A stretch of 64,000 nucleotides of DNA from assembly GCA_963383645.1 (NCBI GenBank), contig OY726563.1:30113575-30177574 (forward strand). Direction: 5' to 3'. This DNA is from Muscardinus avellanarius. Its lineage: Eukaryota > Chordata > Mammalia > Rodentia > Gliridae. The stretch's first letter is position 1; every line of letters starts with the position of its first letter. The notes beneath the pieces are model-generated. The model saw only the letters and a program-made list of their open reading frames with translations. It searched no databases and was not told where the DNA came from. Both the position numbers and the translations under genes were made by a program. Shown here in pieces: positions 9,851 through 20,595 of the stretch.

Positions 9851-11204
9851 ATGTGCAGAAAATCCTAATGGATATATTAATGGAATTCAAAACCTGGCTA
9901 TTATGTTGATCTAACAAAAATGAGATGTTTATCCTGTTGTGTTTCTGGAACTCAGGCTTTCATTAATCAGCTTTTAAGTTTGGCCTTTTGGGTATCTCAA
10001 TAATGTAGACAAAATTAGGCACCAAAAGGACAAATGCAGACACAGGGACAAGCCTAATAACCCTGCATTGGGTAATAAGTCTTTGCCCCCTCAGAGATAC
10101 CAAATGCTTTTGCTAGAGAGAGGGAAAGGAGCTGGAGACCTAGCACATGCCATTACATAAAGCCCCTGTGCACTCTGTCAGTGACTGCCCTGAGTAGAGT
10201 CCATCTGCATCTGCATCTGGGTTGTGCCGCCTATGCAAAGAGGAAAAAGCATGCTGACCTCATCTCTGAAGGGAAGTGAGGATGTCTGCTCCCATTGTGG
10301 CTGCCCTCAAAGACTGAGGACTGAGGATTCCTAAGGCTCAGCAAGGCCCCTCTCATCAGCCTTCTAACCAGCTGGAGAAAGCCTGGGTGACTCTTGAGGT
10401 GACAGACAAAATACTGATTTTTTTTTTTTTTTCAGATACAAGGCTTAGTTCTCTGGTCGCTTTATCTCTTCTATTTTGTATCTGGGGTAGACAGTACTCC
10501 AAGGCCAAATAAATTTGTAATGCCTTAAACCCGTAAAAAGGTAGTTTAGTCTACTCTTATATGCTAGCAGGCTTGATCCCGATGATCAGCCTCTAACTCT
10601 GATGTAAAATGAGTTGCTGATAAGAGCAGCTTCATGAGTGAGGAAACTCAGAAATCAGGCTATGCAATAATGAGCCTTCAGGAGGTAATAAATAAACAGG
10701 CTACCTTCTCCAAATACTTTGGGGACCCAGTTAAAATGAGATTCTCCCCTAGATCAGCTTCTCCCAAAGTGAAAAGAGTCCTTTCCAAGCACTTAGCACT
10801 CCTACAGCTTCTTAATTACAGAGAAAATATCCCTGGATTCATATGTCTAAAATTAAACCTGTCACTTTTGGAAACTGCAGAAATAAGGCCCTAAATTCAC
10901 CAGTAAGTATTCAGATGCTGACAAGTCCTGTAAACACTGCTCCTATGAACCTTTAAAGGATTTATAAGTATTATTCAGGATAAGTCTAAAGGTGTCTATT
11001 AAATTTGTACACTAGTATCCACTTCTAGTTCATCCAAATTATCTTGGTAAAAATGATTGGTTGGCATCTTGGTGAGATAAAAATTCATTTTCTTGGCCAG
11101 TATACTTTGCATCAGTATACTCTTATGCTGTTTAACTGTAATCTAAGGCTAAAAATTACATATGATTAAATACAATATACATTGTTTTAAAGTTATTTTT
11201 TCTC
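9851..11204 (+). other. Proviral interior, unassigned
   Basis: Non-coding except for an 86-codon frame at 10634-10894 with no motif that I recognise. 10080-10450 is richer in GC. A poly-T run lies at about 10420-10433. Confidence 0.45.
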
Positions 11205-11740
11205 TGACAAAATTAATGTTTAAGACACTAGTGATACTCATCTGATGCTGTGGATTTCTATGGTAATCTATAATACAGTTATTAAGGTATGTTATCAAAT
11301 ATGATATACATTGTCTTTAGTTTTATTCCTTTTGCAAGATTAATGTTCTAAGGCATTAGTGATATTTACCTTAACTTTCCATGGTAGTCTAATTCAATTA
11401 TTAAATTGGGAAAATGTAAAATGCTCTTAACTTCATAACTTCAGTCTTCTAAGTGGGTTTTTAAACTGTTGGTATAAGAACCACATTGTTTTTGGTTTAG
11501 CTTGTATGTAAGAATGAAAGTCAGATATAAAAGTGTATGAGTGTAAAGTTTTGGTAAATACAAAGAAAGGAAATTTTGTAAGAATAAGAAAGCACTTTGT
11601 AAGGTGTATTCTAAGATCATCCCAAATGAAAAAGAAAGTCCAGGATAAAAATCAGAGGGTTAAAAGCAAGTCATAAAACATTTGTAGTAGGTTTGTTTGC
11701 ACAAATAATGAAGATGGTTATGTTTAAAATCATTCAAAGG
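11205..11740 (+). repeat. Non-coding module shared with the ERV copy at 57180-57640
   Basis: Collinear with the reverse complement of 57180-57640. Shared phrases include GTGGATTTCT.TGGTA, AATTCAATTATTAAATTG, ATGCTCTTAACTTCATAA, GGTTTAG.TTGTATGTAA, GGAAATTTTGT, AATCAGAGGGTTAAA and GAAGATGGTT. Indels of tens of bases separate the two. Neither copy has an open frame. Confidence 0.75.
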
Positions 11741-12099
11741 ATCACAGTGAGGTTGTATCAAGATTATTTCCTGTGTTTTCTACTGTTTCTGTTTTTTATG
11801 ATTCCATTTCTAAAGTAAAAGTTAATTCCTGTATAATTGTAATGCTGTATTTGTGCTTCCCAAATGTTAAAATATATATTAGACAAAATACCAGCCTGTT
11901 TGGCTATCCCATTTCATCACAGCTGCCTAAAAATCTGTTTCCTTATGGGTGACATGGCTCCTACTTTTGGGCCATGCCTGGCATACTGTGTAAGTCTTAT
12001 TTCTCAGAGACTTACACTGTCAAGCCCCAGATGACATCTAGATGAAGATTTGTGGTAGCCCCTTGGACAGCTATGGACACCTCAAATATCAACTGATCT

Positions 12100-12395
12100 A
12101 ACCCCCACAATTGGCTTCCTCACATCCTCAAGATCTGCTTTAGTCTATTGCAGGCTCAGTATAAAGTCAAAACTGAAATCTGGACCATGGTGGCCACTAG
12201 CAAGACAGACCAGGGAAGCCTATGCAACTGCTCCATCCTTTCCAACTTGGAGGCCTGGTATATGTAAAGAAACTGCTTTTGTCTTCTTTAGAGTCTCGGT
12301 AAACTCTACTGTGAGTGGTGATTCTTGTCATACCCTCCTCTGTTAGGGTCACCAAAAGATGATCCTGGACACATTGGACATATGCAAAGCCAGCC
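12100..12395 (+). pseudogene. pol: Integrase C-terminal (pol) remnant, gammaretrovirus-like
   Basis: In the frame with codons at 12225 and 12234, the translation shows His-Pro-Phe-Gln, then Gly-Leu-Val-Tyr-Val-Lys-Lys, then Ser-Leu-Glu-Ser-Arg, a valine-rich strand, and Trp-Thr-His-Trp-Thr near 12363. These landmarks appear in the order and spacing of the C-terminal DNA-binding (SH3-like) domain of gammaretroviral integrase. An upstream segment, in a shifted frame, fits the preceding helix. At least three in-frame stops interrupt the domain, and the catalytic core is not recognisable. It sits just before where env would begin. Confidence 0.65.
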
Positions 12396-12623
12396 CCCAA
12401 CCAGTGGAGGAAAAGAGGACCAGTGGAGCATACAAACCACCAGACACCCAACCAAGATTTGCCTCATCAAACACCAACCAGATATCCAGCAGCTTTTGAT
12501 GTTACAAATGAAGGGAAAAATTAAGCTACTGGTTTCCCTAATCATGTGTTTCACTAATTGGATACTCCTTAAGGGTTATAGAAGCAAAGATTTGTTTCAA
12601 CATCTACAAGAACCAGTGGGGAA
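12396..12623 (+). other. Remnant between integrase and 3' LTR
   Basis: Part of a 111-codon frame (12325-12660). A hydrophobic stretch at about 12502-12560 (LLVSLIMCFTNWILL) could be the residue of an env signal peptide, but no surface or transmembrane protein follows. Most of env is therefore missing. The last bases, AGTGGGGAA, form a weak polypurine tract directly before the LTR. Confidence 0.4.
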
Positions 12624-12889
12624 TGTGGAAGCAGAAGATACTCCATTTGGTTTCACCTGACATTGTCTAACTAAACCCCCTCAAGCCCTCCCACTTCCTG
12701 TTTCAAGCAGCTAATCTAAAGCTTAAACTGTGCACCTCTAGGAATGACCCCAGCTACAGTCCTGCCTATGTTAATGGCTTATCTTGCCACCTGAAATTCC
12801 TGTGTGGTATTCCTCCCCCAACACCTCCTAACCTGCGAGTTTCTGCTTCTGTAAACCTGCTTGCTTATGAGCCCCCCACCCTGGCCAGG
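12624..12889 (+). mobile_element. Proviral 3' LTR, truncated in R
   Basis: Aligns to the 5' LTR from TGTGGAAGCAGAAGA to CTGGCCAG, with a roughly 20-bp deletion where the 5' LTR has GGAGGGGGACCACTCC, then stops. Its polyadenylation signal, U5 and the 3' target duplication are lost. Confidence 0.8.
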
Positions 12890-12924
12890 TGTTTAGAGGA
12901 CACCAGCTTGATAAACTGTTCTCT

Positions 12925-15050
12925 TAAAGTTTATATTTTATTTATTTTATTTTATTGGTGCACTGTAATTATAACCCTGATGAAGTTCAGAGTGATAGAA
13001 ACACACATCATACATATACACAGCACTCGCTGAGTCCTTCCCCTATTACCATCCCTTACCCTCATTACCATGCTAAGCACTATGACTGAATTAGATAATT
13101 TTATGTATGTACAGTATGTTCATTGAGGTGATTCCTTCTTTCTCCCTTCTGAATTCTTCTAAGGTTTCTCTTCCTTTGTTTGGAGTCACTCTGATGTCCC
13201 ATTTCCTCCCTAGATTTTTCATATTAGAGAGAACATTCTACTTTTCACTATCTGTGACTGACTGCCTCATTTAGCATAATGTTCTCCAGTTTCATCCATT
13301 TCTCTGAAAATGACATAATTTTGTTCTTATCTAACTGAATAGAATTATATTGTGTGTATCTCTTATAGTTTTGTAATCTACTCATCTGTTGGTGGACATC
13401 TCAGCTTGTTCCATAGTTTGGCAATTGTAAATTGTGCAGCTATAAACAAAGATATGCATGCATTACTCTGGTAGTTTGCTTTCCATTCTTTTAAATACAT
13501 ACAAGTAATATGGTTGGGTCATATGGCAGGTTCATTTCATTCTTCTGAGGATTCTCTATATTACTTTTCCAAGTGGTTGCATTAATTTGCAATCCCACCA
13601 ACAGTGTATTAGAGTTCCTACTTTTCCACATCCTTGCTTACATTTGTTGTTTGTGCTTTTAATAATTGCTATTCTACTTGGTTTTCCATTTTAATGGAGT
13701 ATAATTTTTGAAAGTACTTTCTAATAATCCTCTGAATTTCTGTGCTATCTGTTACAATATCACCTTTTAAGCTCAAATTTAGTAATTTTAGTTGATTCTC
13801 TCTTTTTTTCTTTGTTTAGGTTAGCTAGTGGTTTATCTATCTTGTTTATTTTTTTCTTGAGAAACCAGCTTTTGGATTTATTGATTTTCTGTATATTTTA
13901 TTCTTCACTTTATTTCTGCTCTGATTTTATAATTTTTGGTCTTCTAACTGGCTTTGGGCTTAGACTGTTCCTGTTTTTCAAACACTTGAGCTATGTCATT
14001 AGGTTATTTATTTGGTATTTTTCTGTTCTTCTTATGTGAGCACTCAGTGCTATAAATTTTCCTCTTAATAATGCTTCAAAGTGTCCCAGAGATTTTGGTA
14101 TGTTGTATCTCTATTTTCATTTGTATCTAGGAATTTCATAATCTCTTCCTTTATTTCTTCTATGACTCATTCCTCATTCAACACTGTGGCATTCAGTCTC
14201 CACGAGTTTATCAGGTTTATCTGGGCCTTCTTATAGTTGATTTATATTATCATTCCATTATGATCTGAATTGGAGAAGAGGGTTAGATCACATTTTTTGA
14301 ATTTTCTGGTGCTTGCTTTGTGGCCCAGGATATGGTCTATTTTGTAGAAGGTTCCATTAGCAGCTGAAAAGAATATGAATTCAGCTATGGTTGGATTGGA
14401 AATTCTGTATGTGTCTAATAAGTCTATTTGATTTATGGTATTTCTTAGGTCCGAGGCATCATCACTGATCTTTTTTCTTAGAGAATAAAACAAGTGGCAT
14501 GAGAGGAGTGTTGAAGTTTCACAATATTATTGTATTGGGATTTATATGAGACTTAATGTCATGGAAAGTTTGTTTAATAAAATAGTTGCACCTGTTTTTC
14601 GGGCATAAGTATTGACTATCATTATATCCTCTTGTTGATTGTTCCTCTTACCAGTAAAAAAAAATGACCTTCTTTGTCTCTTCTGATAAGTCAAGGTTTG
14701 AAGTCTACTTTGTCTGATATAAGAGTTGCTACCTCTGCTTGTCTTGGTGTTCCATGAGCATGAATTACCATGCCCAAGTCCTTCACCTTTAGCTTGTGAG
14801 TATCTGTACATTTAAGGTGCATTTCTTGCAAATAGCATATGGATAGATTATAAGTTTTAATTAATTTTACCACCTTATGTATTTGATTTAAAAACCTTGT
14901 TTTCTATGTTTGAAAATTTTTCTGATATTTCTCTGAAATATTTTTGATTCCTCTGGTTTCAGCTTTTCTTCCTTCTTCTATGACTGTTATTTTTAGATTT
15001 TCTCTTTTACAGTTGGCCTGGATCTTTTCAATATCCAACTCACATTGTCA
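12925..15050 (-). mobile_element. L1 element, internally deleted
   Basis: Minus-strand L1. The 3' UTR spans about 12925-13550 (CACTGTAATTATAACCCTGATGAAG...), followed by a short ORF2 3'-flanking part. At about 13680 the sequence jumps to the start of the reverse-transcriptase region and continues into the endonuclease to about 14880, with more old L1 sequence to 15050. Most of the reverse transcriptase is missing. Confidence 0.75.
14242..14873 (-). pseudogene. L1 ORF2 endonuclease domain remnant
   Basis: The apurinic/apyrimidinic-type endonuclease that nicks target DNA for L1 retrotransposition. Upstream, minus-strand codons at about 14691-14873 give CYLQEMHLKCTDTHKLK and a following VATLISDKVDF, the usual early endonuclease signature. 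Codons at 14242-14493 give INQIDLLDTYR, FFSAANGTFYKIDHILG and a terminal Ser-Asp-His, matching the catalytic C-terminal end of the domain. Frameshifts between 14500 and 14700 break the frame. It is dead but clearly recognisable. Confidence 0.85.
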
Positions 15051-15063
15051 AATTGTTTTTTCT

Positions 15064-15266
15064 TTTTTTTTCTTATTGGTGGTACTGGGGTTCCTGGAAA
15101 CTCTTCTACCTCCGGGCTACACTCCCAGACACCTATTTTTTTATATATTTTTATTTGGAAACAGGGTCTCTTAAGCCAGCAAGGCTGGCATCTAACCTGT
15201 GCAATCCTCCTGTCTCTGCCTCCCAAGCATGAGGATTACAAGCATGTGTCACCATGCCCGGCATCG
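15064..15266 (-). mobile_element. SINE inserted in old L1
   Basis: B1-dID-like, minus strand, ending ACCATGCCCGGCATCG. Target-site duplication AATTGTTTTTTCT at 15051-15063 and about 15267-15279. Confidence 0.85.
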
Positions 15267-15339
15267 AATTGTTTTTTCTAAATTATATACTACCATTCGT
15301 TTTTAGAGTGGTCATTTTCTAAGAGTGATATTCTATTTT

Positions 15340-15355
15340 TTATCCCCAGCCCTTT

Positions 15356-15406
<51 letters not shown>

Positions 15407-15591
15407 ATATGGTACAGGCATTCTACATCTGAGTTACACCCACAGCCATTTTAAATTTTTATTTTGAAGTGTGGTCTCACTAGGTTAATAAGAGTCTCAC
15501 TACTTGATGAGGCTGTCCTTGAAACTGTGATCCTCCTCTCTCAGCCATGTACTGCGATTTCAGGCATGTATCACTATGCCTGGACTTATTT

Positions 15592-15634
<43 letters not shown>

Positions 15635-15742
15635 TGAAAAAGGGATCAGCTAACTTTCTCAGGCTGGTGTCAAATTTGTGATCCTTCTGCCTCAGCCTCC
15701 TGAGCTTCTGAGACTACAGGCATGCACCACTGTGGTGGGTCT
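15340..15742 (-). mobile_element. Two degraded SINEs with (TTTC)n and (TTTA)n tails
   Basis: A (TTTC)n run (about 15355-15405) precedes a SINE body (15406-15588). A (TTTA)n run (about 15590-15634) precedes a second, shorter SINE body ending near 15742. The runs lie at or near the SINE A-tail positions and probably grew from them. Confidence 0.7.
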
Positions 15743-15784
15743 ATTTTTATATTTTTCTATTGCTTCTATTTTTGCTAAGTTTTT

Positions 15785-16790
15785 AGAAAAATACCCAGGA
15801 GTGGTAGAGCTGGATCATATTGAGGATCTATTCCCAGTTTTCTAAGGAATCTCCACACTCATCTCCATAGTGGCTAAACTAGTTTGCACTCCCACCAACA
15901 GTTTAAAAGAGTTCCTCTTTTCCCCATTCCTTGCCAACATTTGTTGTTATTTGATTTCTTTATTCTTGCCACTCTGACTGGGGTTAGATGGAATCTCAGT
16001 GTAGTTTTGCTTTGCATTTCTCTGATGGCTAATGATGAAGAACATCTTTTCAGTTACCTATTGATCATTTGTACCTCTTCTTTTGTGAAGTGTCTATTCA
16101 GTTCAGCTGCCCATTTCTTGATTGGGTTATTTGTTTTGCTAGTGTAGAGTCTTTTGAACTCTTTGTATATTCTGGATATTAGCCATCTATCAGAGTGGTG
16201 GTGGGTATTTTTCCAAAGGGATTGAAATCAGAGAACTATAGTAACATATGCATACCTATGTTCATAGCAGCACGATTCATAATCACCCAAATATGGAATC
16301 AATCTAGGTCTTCATCAACAGATGAATGGATTGCAAAATTATGGGAAATACGCACAATGGAATTCTATATAGCTATAAAGAAGAAAAAATCATGCCATTC
16401 ACAAGAAGATGAAAAGATCTGGAGAACATTATGTTAATCAGCCAAGCACAGAAAGAGAAGGAACATATGTTTTTCTCTAATATGCCCAAACTAGGAAGCA
16501 TTGGGAAATACCAGAGTGACGCCAGATAATGGAGGGGAAACCTCAGCAAAGATAGAATGGAAGGATAGGAGAGAAAGAAAGCTGAGATTGAATAATGGAG
16601 GAGCTACATCCAAATATGTATAAAAGTATGAATATAGCATAGTTAACCTGGACACTCATTGTTGGGAGAGGGAAAAGGGGAATGGGGGTGGGGTGGGAGA
16701 GAGGGCACCAATCAGAGCCTAAATGTATACCATTTTCAATATGTTCCACATATTAAAATTTAAAAAATAAACAAAATATTAATAAAATAC
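15785..16790. mobile_element. L1 3' end with 5' inversion (twin-priming structure)
   Basis: 15785-16197 is L1 in minus orientation and 16198-16790 is the adjoining downstream L1 part in plus orientation, ending in an A-rich 3' end. Both halves contain the phrase GGGTATTTTTC.AAA, so about 14 bases are duplicated at the two breakpoints. This is the expected product of L1 twin priming. Confidence 0.75.
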
Positions 16791-17894
16791 TTTTAGGGTT
16801 TCTAAAAAAAAGATAGTATGTCAATAAAGAAAAAATAGTATGTTTTTTTTTTTTTTTACCGGTGTCTCTAAGTTAATTTTTAACTACACATTCCACTAAC
16901 GATTTGCCAATGTAATTTATGAATGAAATCCAACCACTTTTAATTGGCTATGGAATTTCCAGAGAACTAAGTAGACAGATTATAATGAGTTACTTAAACT
17001 CCTTTTTTCTCTGTTCCACGAAAAGCTTAGCATTTAAACAGTTATATAAAATTTTGCAGTTCAATAAACTAGTTAAGTATATTGGAACTAGCTCCTCCAC
17101 ATCAGCTATTATTAAGGACAGACTTAATCTCTGTATTTTAGGGCTGGATAAATACATTTTATATCATTTTCTGCAACCATGAATAAACTCCAATGAACAT
17201 CAGAACATTAATCATTTATATATTTGTTTATAAATTAATATGTGCCTAAACAAGAATTGTTTTAAAGCCTCAACATATTATCTTTTATATAGTTTTAAAC
17301 TGAGGGTCTTATTTTTTAAAAATCAATTTATTGAAAATGTATTTATTTATTAAAAATGTATTTATTTATTAAAAATCAATTTAATGAAAATGTATTTCCT
17401 CTTACATGAAGCACTTCATTAAATATGAAATGAGACATAAAATAATCATTTTATTCAGAGCATTATAACTTAATTCAGAGACAGATTAACAATTATTTAA
17501 GTAAAAATCTAATAGTGTAGGGATATATTAATTAACACTTCCTGACCTTGGCTGAGAAATGTCTACAGTATGTTTCAAGTCAAAGACACAGATGGGAAAT
17601 CCTACATCTCCAGGCAATCAGGAGGTGCTTTCTTTATGTTGCACCTACTGAGATTCTAAGGAAGTGAATCTTACTCTGCCTCTTACTGATCTTGCTCCCA
17701 GGTATGGCCGAAGAATTTGAGTCCTCTTCTCCAACCCTTTTTTCCTCCAAGTAAAAAGCAAAACAAAAACAAAAGAATTATACAAAAGAATGTAAATATG
17801 GCCTGAATTCAGGTAAAGAATTAAGAAAAATTTAATAGTTAACAAAATAGAAATGTATTCTCACTAATGACAGTATTGGTTGTACTGTAGGTGC
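16791..17894. other. AT-rich sequence, no gene
   Basis: Nothing coding recognised. A poly-T run lies at about 16843-16858. Imperfect copies of AAAATGTATTTATTTATTAAAAA at about 17320-17400 form a short tandem repeat. Confidence 0.5.
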
Positions 17895-18000
17895 TGACTG
17901 GAAAAGATTTTCCAAGACAGAATTAGAGTGACATACAGCTTTATTTAGGAGAATGCATATTCAAAGATTTTAGGCTATCACTTGAGAGACATTTAAGTAC
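17895..18000 (-). repeat. LTR-like repeat fragment with polyadenylation signal
   Basis: The reverse complement contains CTCCTAAATAAAGCTG and AATTCTGTCTTGGAAAAT, and is collinear with both arms of the inverted pair at 23841-24104. Probably the 3' part of an old LTR, perhaps MaLR-like. Confidence 0.5.
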
Positions 18001-18034
18001 CTCCTAGGAGGAATGAAGTTTCTTTGTTTAGCTT

Positions 18035-18985
18035 TTGTTTGTGGTGCTAGAGATTGAACCTCAGGGTATTCTACCTCTAAGCTACATCCCAGCCCCATTA
18101 TTAATTGATTGATTGGTTGATTTTGGTACAGGAAATTGAATGCAAGTGTGTTTTACCTCCAATCTATCTATACCCCTAACCATATATACGTGTATGTGTG
18201 TATGTGTGTATGTATGTATGTATGTATGTATGTATGTATTATTCTTTTTTTGTGATACTGGGGATGAAACTCAGGGGCATTGCACTTCTGATATACATTT
18301 TTTAGTCTTATTTTCGTCTTATTTTTTAAAGTTATTTTTTAGTCCTTTTTAGTTCTATTCTTTAGTCTTATTATTTATTTATCTTTTTGGTGGTACTGAG
18401 GGTTGAACCCAGAGTCATTCTACCTCTGGGCTATACTCCCAGACATATTTTACATTTTATTTGGAAACAGGGTCTCACTAAATTGCTGAGAGCCTCACTA
18501 AGTAGGTGAGGCTGGCTTCAAATCTGTGCAAGCCTCCTGTCTTAGCCTCCCAAGCTCAGGGATGACAAGTGTGCACCACCACGCCTGGTTAGTCTTTTTA
18601 TTTTTTGAAACAGAGTCTCACTGAGTTGTGAAGGGTTTCATTAAGTAGCTGAGGCTGTCCATGAACCATGGTCCCTCCAGTCTCTGCTTCCCAAATGCTG
18701 GGATTACAAACATGTGCCACCACACCAGGCCTGCATTTTTCTTGTTTTGAAACAAGATCTCACTACATCACAGAGGCTGGCCTTGAATCTGTAATGGTCC
18801 TGTTTCAGCTTTCCAAATACTGAGATTACAAGCATGTACCACCATGCCTGACTTATTTTTATTTGGAAACAGGATCTTGCTAAGTTGCTGAGGGATCTTA
18901 CTAAATTGCTGAAGCTAGCCTCTAACCTACAATTCTCTTGTTTGAACTTCCCAAGAATTGGGATTGTGGGTGTGTTGCCACCATT
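18035..18985 (-). mobile_element. Cluster of about seven minus-strand SINE pieces
   Basis: Partial ID-like ends lie at about 18035-18095, 18125-18180 and 18245-18300. A full copy spans 18388-18590. B1-like or linker-containing pieces span about 18596-18730, 18735-18850 and 18851-18985. A (TGTA)n run lies at about 18191-18240. All have the same orientation, so serial insertion into each other's A-tails is likely. Confidence 0.7.
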
Positions 18986-19446
18986 CTGGCTGGCTTTTTT
19001 GTTTATGGAAAATTTGCAGATTGTGGGAAAATGGTGGACATGGGAGGGTGTGTTCTTGATCCCTATGATTGTTGATCACTGCCCTGGTGAATCCAAACAC
19101 TCCTGATGTGGGATGCCCCTACAAGGTTTCAAAAAGTGCCTCAAAATTACAATGCCAAAGGTACCATAATGCCAGGAGTTCCAGGGAGTTTTGAAAGTCA
19201 CTCTGGTAGGGGCAAAGACTGTAATTCTTGCTTCTTTTTTCTGCTTCTCTTTCCCACTGTAAACTGTAAGCTGCTTGGGGCTAGTGTTCCCCAGGGATGT
19301 CAGTCTTGCCTTGCATCATCCCAGTGCCAGTGAGAGGTCTGATCTGAGTCCCGGTCTATGGTGGGAATATGACAATGAAATTTTAGATTCAAAGCTGCTG
19401 GCCATCTATCTTTCTATTCCATCTATCTCATCACCCCTTTTTGCTC

Positions 19447-19447
<1 letters not shown>
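18986..19447. other. Unassigned, no gene
   Basis: Mixed-composition sequence with frames of up to 81 codons, none recognised. Confidence 0.45.
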
Positions 19448-19508
<61 letters not shown>

Positions 19509-19585
19509 CTTTTTTTGTAAAACCTGTAATCCTCCTATTTTAGCCTCCCCAATTCTGGGATTAAAACTATGCTCATCACACCAGG
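19448..19585 (-). repeat. (TTTC)n microsatellite with SINE fragment
   Basis: A long uninterrupted (TTTC)n run at about 19448-19507 is followed by a B1-like fragment (AATCCTCCTATTTTAGCCTC...CACCAGGC). Confidence 0.75.
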
Positions 19586-20399
19586 CTTCTTTTTCTTTAG
19601 ATAATTGGCAGCTATCACTTTTTTCAAACATAGAACATAGGCAAGGTGCCACAATTTTAACAGCTTGTTGATATTTCTCAGGAAGTCTGATGTATTACTT
19701 ATTTTGGGGTTTCATAGATTATATCAGGATTTTATGGCAAGTTTTTTCAACTTCAAATACTAATTCTGTACTCTGAATGAGTTTGCCAGATAGGCTTCCT
19801 CCTGGGCCTGCTTAAAGAGGAAGGATAACAATCCTAGTATGTTGATAATGAATATAGGATTTTAATGATATCCACATTTAACCAAGTTCAGAATAAGCTG
19901 AGGTGAGAGAAATGGAGATTTAGCAAAAAACAAATACTATGGATTAATTTTTATATATCTGAGTCAATAATATTTTTAACATTTATTTTCTTTATAAAAT
20001 ACATATAACCCAAAATTTATCTTTTAACCATGTATTACAGTTTAGAGGTATTAAGTACCATTGCATTGATGCTTTACCATTGATGTTATCTATCTGAAGA
20101 ACTCTTTTCACCTTTCCAAGCTGAAACTATACCCATTAAAAAGTAATTATCCATTCCTCCTCTCTACAATCCCTGGGAAACACCATCCTATTTTATTTTC
20201 TTACATTTGTATACCACAGCATAAAATAGCACATAAAATAGCACAGTTATATACTGCAGCATACAATTGTGTAGTATATACATGTATACAACTGTGTATT
20301 CATGTATACATTTATATACATGTATGTACACAGCATAAAATAATATATATATACGTATATATACATATATATGCAATATATATATGCATATACATACAC
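19586..20399. other. Unassigned; AT-rich simple repeat near the end
   Basis: No gene recognised. 20260-20395 is a low-complexity mix of TATA, CATG and ACAT steps. Confidence 0.5.
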
Positions 20400-20595
20400 A
20401 TCCTGAGGATTGATCTCAGGGTATTCTACCTCTGAGATAGATATCTAGCTTTTTTTACTTTTTTTGCTCTTGAATAAGGTTCTTGTTAAGTTGCCAAGAG
20501 TTTCTTACTATGTTGCTGGGACTATCCTCAAACCTGCAATCCTCCTGTTTCAGTAAGTATTGAGATTATAGGCTTGAGACACTAGGTCTGGCTTA
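20400..20595 (-). mobile_element. SINE, degraded
   Basis: Minus strand: GAGGATTGATCTCAGGGTAT at the ID-like end, CAATCCTCCTGTTTCAG in the B1-like part. No clear target-site duplication. Confidence 0.7.

Larger units (their letters stand above)
5106..12889 (+). mobile_element. Decayed gammaretrovirus-like provirus with tRNA-Gln primer site
   Basis: The order is 5' LTR (5106-5525), primer binding site (5528-5545), leader, gag matrix remnant (6981-7200), a long AT-rich interior without open frames, integrase C-terminal remnant (about 12120-12395), a weak polypurine tract (AGTGGGGAA) and a truncated 3' LTR (12624-12889). The two LTRs differ at more than 20 positions plus an indel over about 265 shared bases, so the insertion is old. 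No gene is intact, and most of gag, pol and env is deleted or unrecognisable. SINEs have inserted at 5550 and 9617. The interior at 11205-11740 is shared with the ERV copy at 55382-60277. Confidence 0.8.

Noticed and set aside
12325..12660. 111-codon plus-strand frame as a possible env gene
   Set aside because: It spans the integrase remnant and runs into the 3' LTR. Only a short hydrophobic stretch is env-like, and no surface or transmembrane motifs follow.
14242..14873. Open frames as host nuclease genes
   Set aside because: They match the L1 ORF2 endonuclease and are broken.
19441..19671. Frames rich in Leu-Ser-Phe-Phe or Lys-Glu-Arg-Lys repeats
   Set aside because: Translations of a (TTTC)n microsatellite.
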